Below, one piece after another: positions 22,930-33,639 of a stretch of 64,000 nt of DNA. Under the pieces are notes generated by a model. That model was not told the origin of the DNA. It was given only the letters and a program-made list of their open reading frames with translations, and searched no databases. The stretch's first letter is position 1, and each line of letters begins with the position of its first letter. Position numbers and translations under genes: made by a program. The stretch covers positions 28,708,845 to 28,772,844 of the forward strand of contig CM055095.1 in NCBI GenBank assembly GCA_029204225.1. The letters run 5' to 3'. This DNA is from Diphasiastrum complanatum. Its lineage: Eukaryota > Streptophyta > Lycopodiopsida > Lycopodiales > Lycopodiaceae.

Positions 22930-23960
22930 AGTAGCTGTGTTGCATGCTTCTGCTCAAAAAGTATTTGGCAAACCCTTGATCATAAGCATTGCCCTAGCCA
23001 TCTCCACAATGGATCTGTTTTTCCGTTCCGCAACTCTGTTCTGTTGTGGTGAATAGGGTATAGTGGTTTGTCTCTTGATCCCCTGATCCTTGCAAAAGTT
23101 TATAAACTCTGTTGAAAAATACTCATTGCCACCATTTGATTTGAGGGTCTTAATATAACAACTTGTTTGTTTTTCAACTAGAGCCTTGAACTCTCTAAAC
23201 TTGGCAAAAGCATCTGATTTCTTGCTTATGAAATAAATCCATATATGTCTACTATAGTCATCAATGAATGTAATGAAATACTAACAACCACTAATGGACC
23301 TAGTTTGTATTGGTCCACACAGATCACTATGAACAAGATCAAGAATGCCATTGGCTCTTCTTGCTCCATCTTTGGAAAATCTCTCTCTATGTTGTTTTCC
23401 TCACAAATTTTTTCTTCAAAAGAGATATCAGGCAATCCAACAACTAGATTACCTCTTTTAAAAATTTGCAAGCTTTGAACACTGATATGACCAAACCTTT
23501 GATGCCAAAGGTCACTTCGACTATCAACAGTGCTTACCATAGCTTGAGTAAAAGATCTCACATTCAATTTGTAGAGTCGATTTTTGTTGACTCTAGCTCC
23601 TATAGCAATCACTTTGTAATGATTCTTGATGTCTTTGACAAGACATTTGTCACTGTCAAACTCAACCTTGAGTTGTTGATCAGCCATCGTCCCAACAGAT
23701 TGTAGATTGTTAGGTAAGCCAGGTACATATTGCACATTGCTTATATGCTTTATCTTCTCGTTGGCTAACTTCACTGGTACCACTCCAACTCCTTTAACAT
23801 ATAGCAATTTGCCATCAACTTGTCCAACTTCATCACCATTGTCAGTTTCCTTGAATTCTGAAAACCACTCTTTCTTTGAAGTCATGTGCTTGGATGCATC
23901 ACTATCAATGTACCATGTATTGTTGGCTTCATCACTTGTCATTAATGTTGTAATGAACAA
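22930..23960 (-). pseudogene. Copia-2 protease and integrase N-terminal half
   Basis: The 244-codon frame (23226-23960) begins with TWYIDSDASKHMTSKK, the copia protease site in which the DSGA glycine is now Asp. It runs through VQYVPGLPNNLQSVG to DLWHQRFGHISVQSL, the GAG-pre-integrase zinc region. After a frame break, the integrase core down to 22930 includes an NGVAERKNR-type end in broken frames. The catalytic Gly to Asp change would inactivate the protease. Confidence 0.8.
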
Positions 23961-24045
23961 TTTTGAACTCTCACCAGTATCATCTTCATATTGATCATCA
24001 TCGTATTGATGTTGATCAGTATAATTGTCTTCATAATAATAGTCA

Positions 24046-24928
24046 TCAAATTGATGTTATCAGCATAACTTCTCGCTTGTCATTTGTCTTTTCTTTGTTC
24101 CATCTCCTTTTGTTTCTTGAAGAATTCATGCTCCCAGTGGCCAGGTTTGTTGCAGTACCTTCAATTTCTAGGTTTATTTTGTCTTGAATAGCCGCGTCCT
24201 TGACCTCGGCCTTGATTCCAATTGCCTCGATTCGGAGTATCATTGACTTGCTCATGAAATTGTTAAAATGATCCCCGACTTGAGTTTCCTTCTCTCGATT
24301 GATACCTTCCATGGCCAAATCTTCCACCTCGTCCTCTAACTGCAAGATCTTGTTCATAGCTCCTGTTACAATAATTCAAGTTCTCTTGACGTTGCTCTTC
24401 TTGCAAAAGCAATCCACCTAGTTCTTCATAGGTTGGAAGATTTTCTCTTGTGGCTATACTCATCACAAACATCTGATGTGACTCACTCAGAGTATTCAAT
24501 GTCAATTGCACGATCTCAAGATCTTGTACTCGCTCTCCAACTGCTACTAATTGGTCACGGATCTCTTTGATCTTCAGTATGTGATCGGCAATAGTTTCAC
24601 CATCATCCATCCGCAATGTATCAACTTCATCTTCAGAAACAATATTCGAGATCTATTTGTCGTTTCAAACAATGCCTTCAATGTATCCCACACTTGTTTT
24701 GGTCCTTTTGAATCTGCAATATAGGGAATAATTGCATCTCTAACTAATAAGTTGATGACATTCTGGGCTTTCCATTTTCTCCTATCAAATGCCCGCTGAT
24801 CTTCTTCAATCACTAACCTTGTCTCTTCACCTGTCACGATCTCCCACAGCTCCTTTTCCATCAAAATGTTCTTCAGTTTGAATTTCCAACTGCATAGTTG
24901 CCGACACCTTCCAATTTGCTTGACTCAT
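24046..24928 (-). pseudogene. Copia-2 gag
   Basis: Starting from an ATG at 24928, and after a frame change, the gag reads MEKELWEIVTGEE, QVWDTLKALFE, IADHILKIKEIRDQLVAVG and LPTYEELGGLLLQEEQR. These are the UBN2-type Gag helices of copia. The C-terminal nucleocapsid (24046-24357) is Arg/Gly-rich and its knuckle has decayed (CNKPGHWEHEF, last Cys lost). It is clearly related to copia-3 gag at 27.4 kb, but diverged. Confidence 0.8.
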
Positions 24929-25027
24929 TAAGGACACTCTCGCTTAGAGTTGCCAATACTGGATAGATGAGTTTGGTTTACAAAATTTATCACACCACAG
25001 AACTGTAAATTTTTGGTTGGACACCTA

Positions 25028-25240
25028 TTATCGGTACGACACGCAGGTGCATGACTGATCGGGATTCTCTTTAGCTCGCGCACGTGGATCCGATATTGGG
25101 GTACAGATATGCGATATCGGTATGACGCGCGGATGGACGACTGCTCTGGATTTTTTTTACCTCTAGCGCGTCGCTCCAATATTGGTACTGATATGTGATA
25201 TCAGTATGACGCGGGGCACGTCGATCCGATATTGGTATGG
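25028..25240. repeat. Three-copy tandem repeat of about 85 bp
   Basis: Units start at 25028, 25115 and 25199 with TATCGGTACGAC, TATCGGTATGAC and TATCAGTATGAC, and share GCGYGT...GATCCGATATTGG...TACAGATATGYGA. The third is incomplete. GC content is clearly higher than in the flanks. It lies just upstream (5') of copia-2 gag, between the two divergently oriented copia elements. Confidence 0.85.
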
Positions 25241-25498
25241 ACAAGATGAAAAGTAGAGAGAATATAAGAACTTTCAAAGAAAATATTCTAGATTTCCCAC
25301 TTTGGCACGGCGGCTACGCCGCCTCCTCTTTGCAAAGATTTTGAAATGTGTGATTGTTCAAAAGACAGAGATCAGTGATGTGAAAAGTATGAAGCTTCCT
25401 AACTCTGAATGACAGTACTAGACACTATCTAGTGTGATTTGTGGTATTCCAAACAGACAAATGAAAGATTTCTTAGCAAATCTATCACATAAATAGCA

Positions 25499-25701
25499 CT
25501 TTCCACACCAGCTAGGAAGTATTGTAAGAATCTCTCCCACTCAACAAATTTTCAATCTGTCTGATGTTGCCCTGGCCTTTTGGATGCCTCCGGGACCGTG
25601 CTTTTCACAACAACTAGGAAGTATTGTAAAAATCTCCCCACTCAACACATTTTCAACTTGTTTGATGCTGCCTTGGCCTTTCTGATGCCTCCAGGACTGT
25701 G
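25499..25701. repeat. Imperfect 101-bp tandem duplication
   Basis: Copy 1 (25499-25600) and copy 2 (25601-25701) share CTAGGAAGTATTGTAA, AATCTC-CCACTCAACA, TTTTCAA, and TGATGCCTCC-GGAC-GTG. They lie just before the 5' LTR of copia-3. No coding meaning is evident. Confidence 0.85.
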
Positions 25702-25813
25702 TCTTCATTCCCCATTGATGATTTTGAGCTCCAAGCCTGCAAAATACACCAAAGAAAGATTTCTTTCAGCCGTTTTTATCTCTCCAAGCTTTCACCTCCC
25801 GTAAAGGACTTTC

Positions 25814-26165
25814 TGTTAGAATAAGTAAGCCCGAGTTTCTCTCACAGTTCATGACTTTCCATGTTCAGCAGTGATTTCGAGTTTTTTATTGTCTTTGTGA
25901 TAGTATGCATGTGTGCCAGTTTGATGGTACACGTAGCGTAAGTTGGGACACGCGTCCCGTAACGGGGACCGAATTGTCATGCACTGGTACCCCAAAAGAA
26001 TTAGACTGTGTATATATATTTTTCAGTCTCTTTTGTAAATACAGTTCAGAAGTGTTCTCTTGGTTTTGTGTGTAATCTCTCTTTACTGTTTATCTGAGTG
26101 ATGTCAGATTGCTTGCAAATTAGCTAACTATATTACCAGTAAGATCCTTGACATGGTATCAGAGC
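25814..26165 (+). mobile_element. Copia-3 5' LTR and primer-binding site
   Basis: The LTR runs from TGTTAGAATAAG to CCTTGACA (25814-26153, 340 bp) and is followed without a gap by TGGTATCAGAGC (26154-26165), a perfect initiator-Met PBS. A TATA-like GTGTATATATATTTTTCAG near 26010 is a plausible promoter, so transcription would start about 100-140 bp before the LTR end. No 3' LTR is visible: the element is truncated near 30.59 kb. Confidence 0.85.
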
Positions 26166-27428
26166 CTGGGAGTGGCGCAGTTCGCTGTTAGCTGGAAGCC
26201 AAATTTTGGAAAAATTCGAAGAACCGTTTACGGTTAGTCAAGCAAGCAATCGTTTGAAGGTGCAGTTGAATTCAAGGCTTCAGAATAAGCTATTGGCTTG
26301 ATCCAGAAGCAAAACTGAAAATTGCTAAATTTTCAAGTTGATTGGAGCAAACAGAGAGTTGCTAAGAAGAGCAGCTTGTTTGCATTCACTGTGCATCAAT
26401 TGTGAAGCCGAAAATCTCAAGAGATTTCTTGCAGTAGGGCAACCTCGGTGGTGTAGAAGACTACTAGAAAAATCTCAGAAAAGGGTTGAGTAAATCTCCA
26501 GAAAGCTCCATCCTTTCTACAACTAGGGTTTTCATGTACAAAACCGTGGATCTTTCTCCACACAGACTATGTTTCAGTGCTGTGAATGCATGGAGAGGGG
26601 CGCCCTAGCAGGAAGAATGTACCTACAAATGGTCGTGGGCAGTCGTAGAGTAATCTGAGCGCTGAATCAGCTGGTAGGGAGGCGTGGAGGAAGAACTTGG
26701 AGACAACCATAGCCAGGTTAACGAAGGGAAGGTCGCGGATCATCCGCGCGGCCAGCGCGACACTGAGCGTCTGGAAGTGGTTAGTGCACGGAGGAGGAAG
26801 AGTCATTGCCCGAATTCGCTGAGAACCGTCGGCCAGAGAATCTGATTAATATGTGATGGAGATTGAGTCTCCATGATAAGGTGTGGACCGTGGATTGGAG
26901 ATCAACCGTTGGATGAACTTGATGTGGACTCGAAGGGCATTGAAGGGCCATGCACACTTTCAACCTCATTAAAAATTTTCAAGTTGAAACGGACCCTGAA
27001 GTTCAAATTTGTTTGAAAAAAGAGTTTTACTTCAAAGTGAAGAAACAATGTGTTTTCTTCAAGAGCCTTTAACTTTTGGTCTAAAGCTCCGTTTAAGGCC
27101 ATCCAAAAGCCAAAATCCTCCAGATTAAGGGCAGAAAAGGACTGTACCCTACAAGTATGGTACCTGAAAACAAAGGGATTTCCGTGAAGAAAATGTTCAG
27201 AGTGCGCCAAAAGTCTTTTCACCATTCCAGTGGGCAAGCAGTTGGGAGTTGGTGACGAAGGGCATTTCGGAGGACGACACCGATTTGGCTTCTGATTTGG
27301 CAAAAAAGAGGCGGGAGGTCTTGAAACTTTTTTGGTCATACCTTAAAGTTGACTTTTAGAAGTCTAAACTGCTCTATAAGCTTGCCATTGGGCCTCATTA
27401 AGGCGCTATAGGGGCAATTTTTGGCGAA
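26166..27428 (+). other. Long untranslated leader of copia-3
   Basis: About 1.26 kb separate the PBS from the gag ATG, longer than in most plant copia elements. Sense frames are short. A 145-codon antisense frame (26902-27339) has no domain and I treat it as chance. The leader would hold the packaging signal of the RNA; nothing more specific is visible. Confidence 0.5.
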
Positions 27429-28324
27429 ATGGCAGGATTGGGAGAATCCGTGCTTGGAGAAGCTAGTAGATTGGATGGGGTATCCAATTACAGCATTTGG
27501 AAATTAAAATGAAAAGTGTTTTCATGGAAAAGGAGCTGTGGGACATTGTCACTGGGGTGGAACAACGGCCAGCTACAACTCCAGCCGATATTCGTGCATT
27601 TGACAAAAGGGCGCAGAAGGCCTTATCCTTGATAAACTTGTCAGTGAAGGATCATGTTATTGCCCACATCAGTGAAGCTGTATCAACAAGAAGCGCTTGG
27701 GATGCACTCAAAACGCAGTTTCAAATGGCGAACCCCTCTCGAATGACGTTTTTGAGGACCAAACTCATAAGTGTTCGCATGGAGGAGAATGAGGGCATAG
27801 GGTCCTATTTCACACGAATAAAGGAGTTACGAGACCAGTTAATAGCTATTGGTGAACCAATAAGAGATGTTGAGCTAGTTCACACAGCTATAAATGGGCT
27901 ACTCAAAAATTTTCAAATGTTTGCAAGTGGCATTGCTTCAAGGGAGAGACTACCAACATTTGAAAATCTTCATGGCATCATCATATAGGAGGAACAAAGG
28001 CGTGAAGTGATAAAAACTCGACTTTCCACATCGGAAGATCAAGCAATGCTAGCCAAAGGGAAGCATAAATACAAGAAGCAATCCAAGAAGTCGAATGTGG
28101 AGGATGACAATCAAGGATCCACATCAAGCAAGAAGAAGAAATGTAACTGTTTTTATTGCCAAAAGCCTGGACATTGGGCAAGAGATTGTCGCAAAAAGAA
28201 GGCGGATATTAAGAGGGGCAAAGTGAAGCAGTTGACCAATTTTGTCGAAGAAGAGAATGATAGCGATAACGAAGATCAAGGCACGACATTTGCGACAACA
28301 ATTAGCATCGCAACATTCCATTGA
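27429..28324 (+). pseudogene. Copia-3 gag
   Basis: An ATG at 27429 opens MAGLGESVLGEAS and VSNYSIWKLK. One base appears to be missing in the A-rich stretch near 27505, and the next frame continues with MEKELWDIVTGVE, ISEAVSTRSAWDALKTQF and MTFLRTKLISVRM. A TAG at 27987 interrupts one more time. The nucleocapsid then has a perfect zinc knuckle, CFYCQKPGHWARDC (C-x2-C-x4-H-x4-C), in a Lys-rich region. So the gag carries one frameshift and one stop but is otherwise complete. Confidence 0.88.
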
Positions 28325-28340
28325 TCATACACATTGATAT

Positions 28341-28733
28341 GTGGACTCAGGAGCAACGAGACACATGACTGGCAACAAATCATGGCTTAAAAATCTGGAG
28401 CTTACTGATGATGGAGATAGAGTTGTGCAGGCGAACGACGACGAGTGCCAAATCCATGGAGTTGGTGCAGTGCCTATTCAATTTCCTGATGGACATGTGA
28501 AGGTAATTGAAAATGTGTTGTATGTTCCTGGCCTTCAGAAGAGTCTTTTATTTGTTGGTATAATGACAGATCATAAGTTGAAGGTGGAGTTCAACGACAA
28601 GAAATGCCAGATCAAGGATGTGAAACGAGGTTTCAAGGTGATTGCTGATGGCTTTAGGGATAAAACTTGTGGTTTGTACAAGTTAAATGTTGTTGTTATG
28701 AAATGTCATGTGTTAGCATCTACATCTATATGA
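28341..28733 (+). pseudogene. Copia-3 protease and GAG-pre-integrase start
   Basis: MDSGATRHMTGNKSW gives the intact catalytic DSGA of the copia protease. ENVLYVPGLQKSLLFVG is the usual second signature, and CGLYKLNV leads into the pre-integrase region. The frame ends in TGA at 28731-28733, and the same frame resumes in the integrase at 28758. A frame change separates it from gag. Confidence 0.88.
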
Positions 28734-28757
28734 CAAAGTGACTTATGGCATAGGCGC

Positions 28758-29906
28758 ATGGGGCATTTGAACTTCAAAAACTTGAGGCTACTTAGTAAGC
28801 TCAAGATGGTAACAGGTCTACCTAGTTTGGATGACAAAGAAGAGTCCATTTGCAAGGAGTGCATGCTAGGCAAGTTACACAGGAAGAAGTTCAACAAAGA
28901 AGGAGCAACAAGGGCAAAACGAGTGCTTGAGTTGATACACTTTGACCTATGTGGGCCAATGAAGGTAATGTCTATTGGTAAAGCATTTTATTTGCTAACC
29001 TTCATTGATGATTACTCACGGAAGACCTGGATCTACACCGTTAAGCAGAAGTTTGACACATTTGAATGCTTCAAAAGCTTCAAAGCATTGGTTGAAAATC
29101 AGTCAGGTGCTAAGATCAAGGTACTCAGGGCCGATCGTGGTGGTGAGTATCGTTTCACAGATTTTATTGACTTTTGCAAGGAGCATGGCATTAAACAGGA
29201 GTTTGCACAAGTTGATACACCTCAACAAAATGGGGTAGCTGAAAGAAATAATCGTACCATTGTCGAAGCAGCTAGGGCAATGATGACACATATGGGAGTT
29301 ACTGATTCTTCATGGGGAGAAGCTGTCAAAACTGCTGTGTTCTTACAAAATAGAAGCCCTACAGTTGCAGTACATAATCGCACACCCGAGGAGGCATTTA
29401 CTAGTAAGAAGCCTAAGATGGATGGGTTGCGAGTATTTGGATGCCGAGTGTATGTTCACATACCTAAGAGCGAGAGAGCCAAAATGCAGGTAAAGGCCTT
29501 GAAGTGCATTTTTACAAGATATGATGAACAAACCAAGGGATATAGATGTTATGATCCAGAGGGGCTACGTGTGCACATAAGCCGTGATGTCTTATTTGAT
29601 GAAATCCATAGATTTGGAAATGAAGAAGAGAATAATGATGAGTTATGCAAGCTTCTCAAAGAGGATGAAATAGTTCTACCACCACAGGAAGATTATCATG
29701 ATGATGATGAGGGACGTGGTACTCCTCCCACCATAGAGACGAGATGGAGAGTGATAAACAAATCTATTGGATCGGAAAAGACTGAGGTAGCAGGTGATAA
29801 AAGGAAGGAGCAAGATGCACCATGGGATTCCTATTCACCTCGTAGCGGATCACCTCAACATAAGTTACCCAAATGGTATACTAAACTCATGAGTGATTAT
29901 GAGTGA
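28758..29906 (+). pseudogene. Copia-3 integrase
   Basis: The 382-codon frame has RMGHLNFKNL and ICKECMLGKLHRKKF (zinc-binding H2C2). The catalytic Asp and Glu positions follow: LIHFDLCGPM, LRADRGGEYRF and PQQNGVAERNNR. HIPKSERAKMQ and ISRDVLFDE mark the C-terminal part, followed by an acidic linker toward RT. All DDE residues are present. The frame ends where RT begins in another frame, with a short overlap near 29893-29906. Confidence 0.9.
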
Positions 29907-30590
29907 TATTATTGCATCTACTGAACCCTCTTGCTTTGAGGAGGCCAAAAATCAGGAGATATGGCAAAAAGCAATGCAGGAGGAGATTGATTCCATCAAA
30001 CACCATGACACATGGGAGATAGTGGATCTTCCAAAGGGCAAAAGACCCATTGGCAAGAAATGGGTATACAGGACAAAGTACAATGCCGATGGAACTATTG
30101 CAAAAAACAAAGCAAAGCTTGTAGTGAAAGGCTATGCGCAAAGTAAGGGCATTGACTACGAAGAGACCTTCGCTCCTATGGCCAAGTGGAATACACTTCG
30201 CATGGTGATTGCTTTGGCGGCACTATTTGGATGGAATCTACATCAGATGGACGTAAAGTCTGCATTTTTGAATGGTAAAATTGAAGAAGAAGTGTACATG
30301 GAGCAACCTAGTGGCTTTGTGACACATGGCATGGAAGACAAAGTGTGCAAGCTGAATAAAGCCTTGTACGGATTGAAACAAGCACCACATGCTTGGTGCT
30401 ACGCACTTCTTCATATTTCAATCTTTACTACTTTGCTCGTGACTCTAGTATCACACTGATTGTGTTGTACGTAGATGACCTCATAATCACAGGAAATGAT
30501 GATGAGTGATTGGTGCAATCAAGAAAGACTTATCATCTAGTTTTGATATGACTGATTTTGGCTTGATGCACTATTGTTTGGGAGTGGAAG
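29893..30590 (+). pseudogene. Copia-3 reverse transcriptase, truncated
   Basis: The frame has DTWEIVDLPKGKRPIGKKW, YAQSKGIDYEETFAPM, LHQMDVKSAFLNGKI (motif A) and LNKALYGLKQAPHAW. After a frameshift near 30410 it reads ITLIVLYVDDLIITGND (motif C). Copia homology stops at about 30590, in the middle of RT, and gene fragments of another origin begin. RNase H and the 3' LTR are absent. Confidence 0.88.
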
Positions 30591-30595
30591 TATTG

Positions 30596-30938
30596 AAAAC
30601 ACCTCTGTCTGAATGACTTTGTACTCAACGAAAAGTTGTGAAAACTTCAAGTTTGTTGTTTCCACTTGGACTCCATCGAAGAATGGATTCAGAGCAACTC
30701 TAGTTGCCCAATTTGCAGAAGTAACCAGGAAGGTCGCTTATTGAAAAATTACTCTGAAAAGTTGTGAAAACGTCCAGTTTGCCGTCACTGTTTCCACTTA
30801 GACTCCATCGATGAATGGATTCAGAGCAACTCTAGTTGCCCAGTTTGTAGAAGTAACCAGGAAGGTCGCTTATTGAAAACACATGTATGTCTGAATGAGA
30901 GACTCAGAGAGGGTTGTCGTGGATCAAAAAGAAAATGA
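30596..30938 (+). pseudogene. Duplicated C-terminal half of a RING-H2 finger
   Basis: Two tandem copies (period 126 bp, starting 30635 and 30761) encode the second half of an ATL-type RING-H2 finger. Copy 2 (frame from 30777) reads VCRHCFHLDSIDEW then SNSSCPVCRS. Compared with the family pattern C-x-H-x2-H-x2-C-I-D-x-W...C-P-x-C, the Cys after FHLD is Ser in both copies. The N-terminal C-x2-C half is missing. Copy 1 ends in a TGA soon after the finger; copy 2 runs to a TGA at 30936. RING-H2 proteins are E3 ubiquitin ligases. These are captured or left-over fragments, not a functional gene. Confidence 0.65.
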
Positions 30939-31128
30939 CACTTTGAGAAGATCGGAGCAAGTGACAGACCATCATAACCCACGTTCATCTGAGAACGAAG
31001 CAATGGAGTTTTTGGACCTTGGAGGAAGAGCGTGTATGGCTGCAAGTAAAAACGCTGTAAAAATTGAAAAAACAGAGATACAGAGCAGCATTGCATCAGA
31101 GTTCTCTGACCCTCGTGCATCCCAGCGT

Positions 31129-31234
31129 AATTTCGTGATCTTACTTCAGAATGCAGCTCAGCCAGAAAATATCGTCCTCTTACTTCAGAACGCAACTCAG
31201 TCAGGTAACATCGTCCTTTTACTTCAGAATGCAG
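31129..31234 (+). repeat. 36-bp imperfect repeat encoding LLQNA, three copies
   Basis: Three in-frame units (period about 36 bp) encode ILLQNAAQPENIV, LLLQNATQSGNIV and LLLQNAG. The LLQNAGIAS wording is the N-terminal glyoxal-oxidase motif that follows, so the repeat looks like a local triplication of the start of that coding region. Confidence 0.75.
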
Positions 31235-31960
31235 GGATCGCTTCAACGCACACAACGTTAACACATTTGAACACAATGGTCTTCCTGGATAGAACAGACA
31301 TCGACTGATCTCTCATCAACCTGACGAACGGAGTCTGCCGAGACAACTCAAATGATTGTGTCTCCTCCCACGACTGCACTGCCCATTCTATGCTCTTCAA
31401 CATCATCACCAACATAGTCCGCCCGCTCTTCATCCAGACAGACACATGGTGCAGCTCAGGCACATTCCTTCCCAATGGTACTCTCATGCAAACAGGAGGC
31501 GATTACGATGGCTTTAAGAATTTGAATACCTTTCACCATGCCCTGCCACAGGTACATGCGATTGGGTAGAATCAGGCAGATGGTATGCTTCCAATCAACT
31601 CTTGTCTGATCTGCGGATGATGATTGTGGGAGGCAGAGGAGTATTCCATTATGAATTTGTTCCTGTTCAAGGATTAGGCCAGTTTGATCTACAATTTCTC
31701 TGCCAAATGATCAATGGAATAATAATCTCTATTCCTTCTTGCACCTCTTTCCTGACAATAATTTGTATATTTTTGCAAACACGGATTATATTTTGCTGAA
31801 TTTCTACACGAATATCGTTCTAAGGAGGTACCCAAGAATTCCAAGGGAGCCCAAAAACTATTCCGGAGGAGGAAGGTCGGTAATGCTTGCGCTTGACAAT
31901 GCAAATGGATTTTCCATAGCAGAGGTAATTTTTCCAAGAAAAAGCCCGCCAGATTATCCA
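31200..31960 (+). pseudogene. Glyoxal oxidase (GLOX) pseudogene fragment
   Basis: In three frames I can follow the glyoxal oxidase N-terminal domain in order: LLQNAGIAS, MVFLDRTDI, INLTNGVCR, CTAHSMLFN, IQTDTWCSSGTFLPNGTL, MQTGGDYDG, GRWYASNQLL, IVGGRGVFHYEF, NLYIFANTDYILL, RYPRIPREPKNYS. Copper radical GLOX enzymes are secreted oxidases that make H2O2 from simple aldehydes. The conserved Cys of TDTWCSSG (thioether partner in the fungal enzyme) is present. A TGA at 31306 and at least two frameshifts (near 31555 and 31720) break it, and homology ends near 31960, so the C-terminal half with the copper ligands is missing. Confidence 0.75.
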
Positions 31961-32079
31961 GAATCACAATCGCAAATGGCGATGGATTGAAGAAAGAAGA
32001 ATGGACTTGATGCTGCCGTGTATTGCCTGTCTGCATTGACTGAAATTCTTGACATTATTCCCTTCTTGCTTCGCTATCT

Positions 32080-32231
32080 CCATAGCTGGGCAAAAGCAAA
32101 AGGAAGGCACTATGATGATGATACCGGTGAGACGATGATGCTCAGAGCACACGATCCCCATAGCTGGCAGAAGCAAAAGGAAGGCACTGTGTTGATGATG
32201 CCAGTGATGTGATGATACTCAGAGCACGCGG
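32080..32231. repeat. Imperfect 76-bp tandem duplication
   Basis: Copies at about 32080-32155 and 32156-32231 share CCATAGCTGG-CA-AAGCAAAAGGAAGGCACT, GATGATG, and CTCAGAGCAC. A purine-rich stretch (32232-32360) follows. It lies just after the glyoxal oxidase fragment. Confidence 0.75.
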
Positions 32232-32594
32232 GCGATGGCGATGAAGGAGAGAGCGGGGAGAGAGAGAGAAAAGAGAGCGGGGAAGAAGAAAGAGACAGAA
32301 TGGGGGAGGACGGGACGAGATAGAGAGAGGGGGAGGGGGCAGGAGAGGAGGGAATAGGAGCATACATACATACTATTTCACATACACAAATATAAATATT
32401 TATGCATGTATGGGGAGGAGGGCCATGCATGCTTTTTCTCATACATGCATCTTTTTTCCCATCTTTTTTACTTAAAAAAATGTATATGAAAAAAATGTAT
32501 ATGCATGGGTGAGGGGAGAGGATGCATGGGTGCACCCATACACATGCGCAAAACTTGTGCATAAGTTTAAATATATATATATATATAGATAACA

Positions 32595-33420
32595 TGCGGG
32601 TTATGGATATCCCTAAACTTTATGAAAATATACCTCTTGATGGATCCGATGGTTTAAAGACAATCATGAATAAATTGATTTGTTTAACATTGAAACATAC
32701 TAAGCTTGTACAACTTAGCTAATAGATAACTGCATAGGCTAATAGATAACTGCATAGTCAGACCTGGTAATCATACATGACAATAGATTCGAGATATATA
32801 GGTGAGATTTTTTTGTTCACCTATGTGGTGCTGCAATTGGTATTTATCTTGCTTTGAGTTACAGTTTGTTAGCAGACTTGTTAGACTTCGGCACAAAAGT
32901 TTTATGAACAATTTCAAGCATTCTTTTAGATATATTAATGACATATATTTTATCAATAACCCTCTTATCGAACGCTTTCTAGATAAGTCTAAAAAAAGAA
33001 TGTCTGATAATCGTTTCTGGATTTATTCTTTGGAGTATCTATAAATATAGATCATTGCATTATCACAGGTAATATTGTAAACTTATTGAACATCACCACT
33101 TCCTTTGATCCAATTACAAGAGTTACATACCTTTCCAAGTATGATAAAAGAAAAGACTTACATTTTCGTTTCTTACGACATATACATCTACCATCCAATA
33201 GACTTATCTACAATTCATATAAGGTCATTATTTCTCAGGTTATTGTTGTTATGTACTACTGTAACAAACAACAAACGTTTCTCAAAGAAGTTAGAACATT
33301 AATTCATTAATTGATGCCTTTTAGAAAAATGGCTTTATGAGAGACAAACTTTGCTTGGTTATAGAAAAAACTCCTTCAACGCGAAGTTTTTCAGGGACTT
33401 TCATATGACTTGCATAACAA
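32595..33420 (+). pseudogene. Penelope-like reverse transcriptase remnant
   Basis: In three frames I read, in order: RVMDIPKLYENIPLD (D-x-x-x-x-Y-x-x-I-P, RT motif A); HLCGAAIGIYLAL (G-x-A-x-G segment); HSFRYINDIYFINNP (motif C, the Y-x-D-D with first Asp now Asn); LSKYDKRKDLHFRF (the Y-D-K-R-x-D-F segment); and YKVIISQVIVVMYYC (aYgV-x-iSQLiRy-like), ending KWLYERQTLLGYRKNSF. This order fits the RT of Penelope-like elements and not L1, copia or gypsy. Frameshifts and the Asn in motif C make it inactive. I see no GIY-YIG endonuclease. Confidence 0.6.
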
Positions 33421-33442
33421 TATTGACATTCTTTTGGTGGGC

Positions 33443-33560
33443 AGTTAGCTTTCCCTTAGGGTGGAGCTAGTTGCCCCCCGAGACTGTGGGTCAGTTGGTG
33501 TCAGCTTTCCCTTAGGGTGGAGCGCCCCCCCCCCCCTTGAGAATGTGGGTCAGTTGGTGG

Positions 33561-33634
<74 letters not shown>
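33443..33634. repeat. Tandem duplication, poly-C run and (CT)n tract
   Basis: Two units of about 57-60 bp (33443-33499, 33500-33560) share AGCTTTCCCTTAGGGTGGAG and TGTGGGTCAGTTGGTG. The second contains a run of about 14 C. A pure (CT)n follows at 33564-33634. CCCTTAGGG inside the unit is a short palindrome. Confidence 0.85.
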
Positions 33635-33636
<2 letters not shown>

Positions 33637-33639
33637 GGA

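Noticed and set aside
26902-27339. 145-codon minus-strand frame in the copia-3 leader
   Set aside because: No domain and it lies antisense in an untranslated leader; chance open frame.
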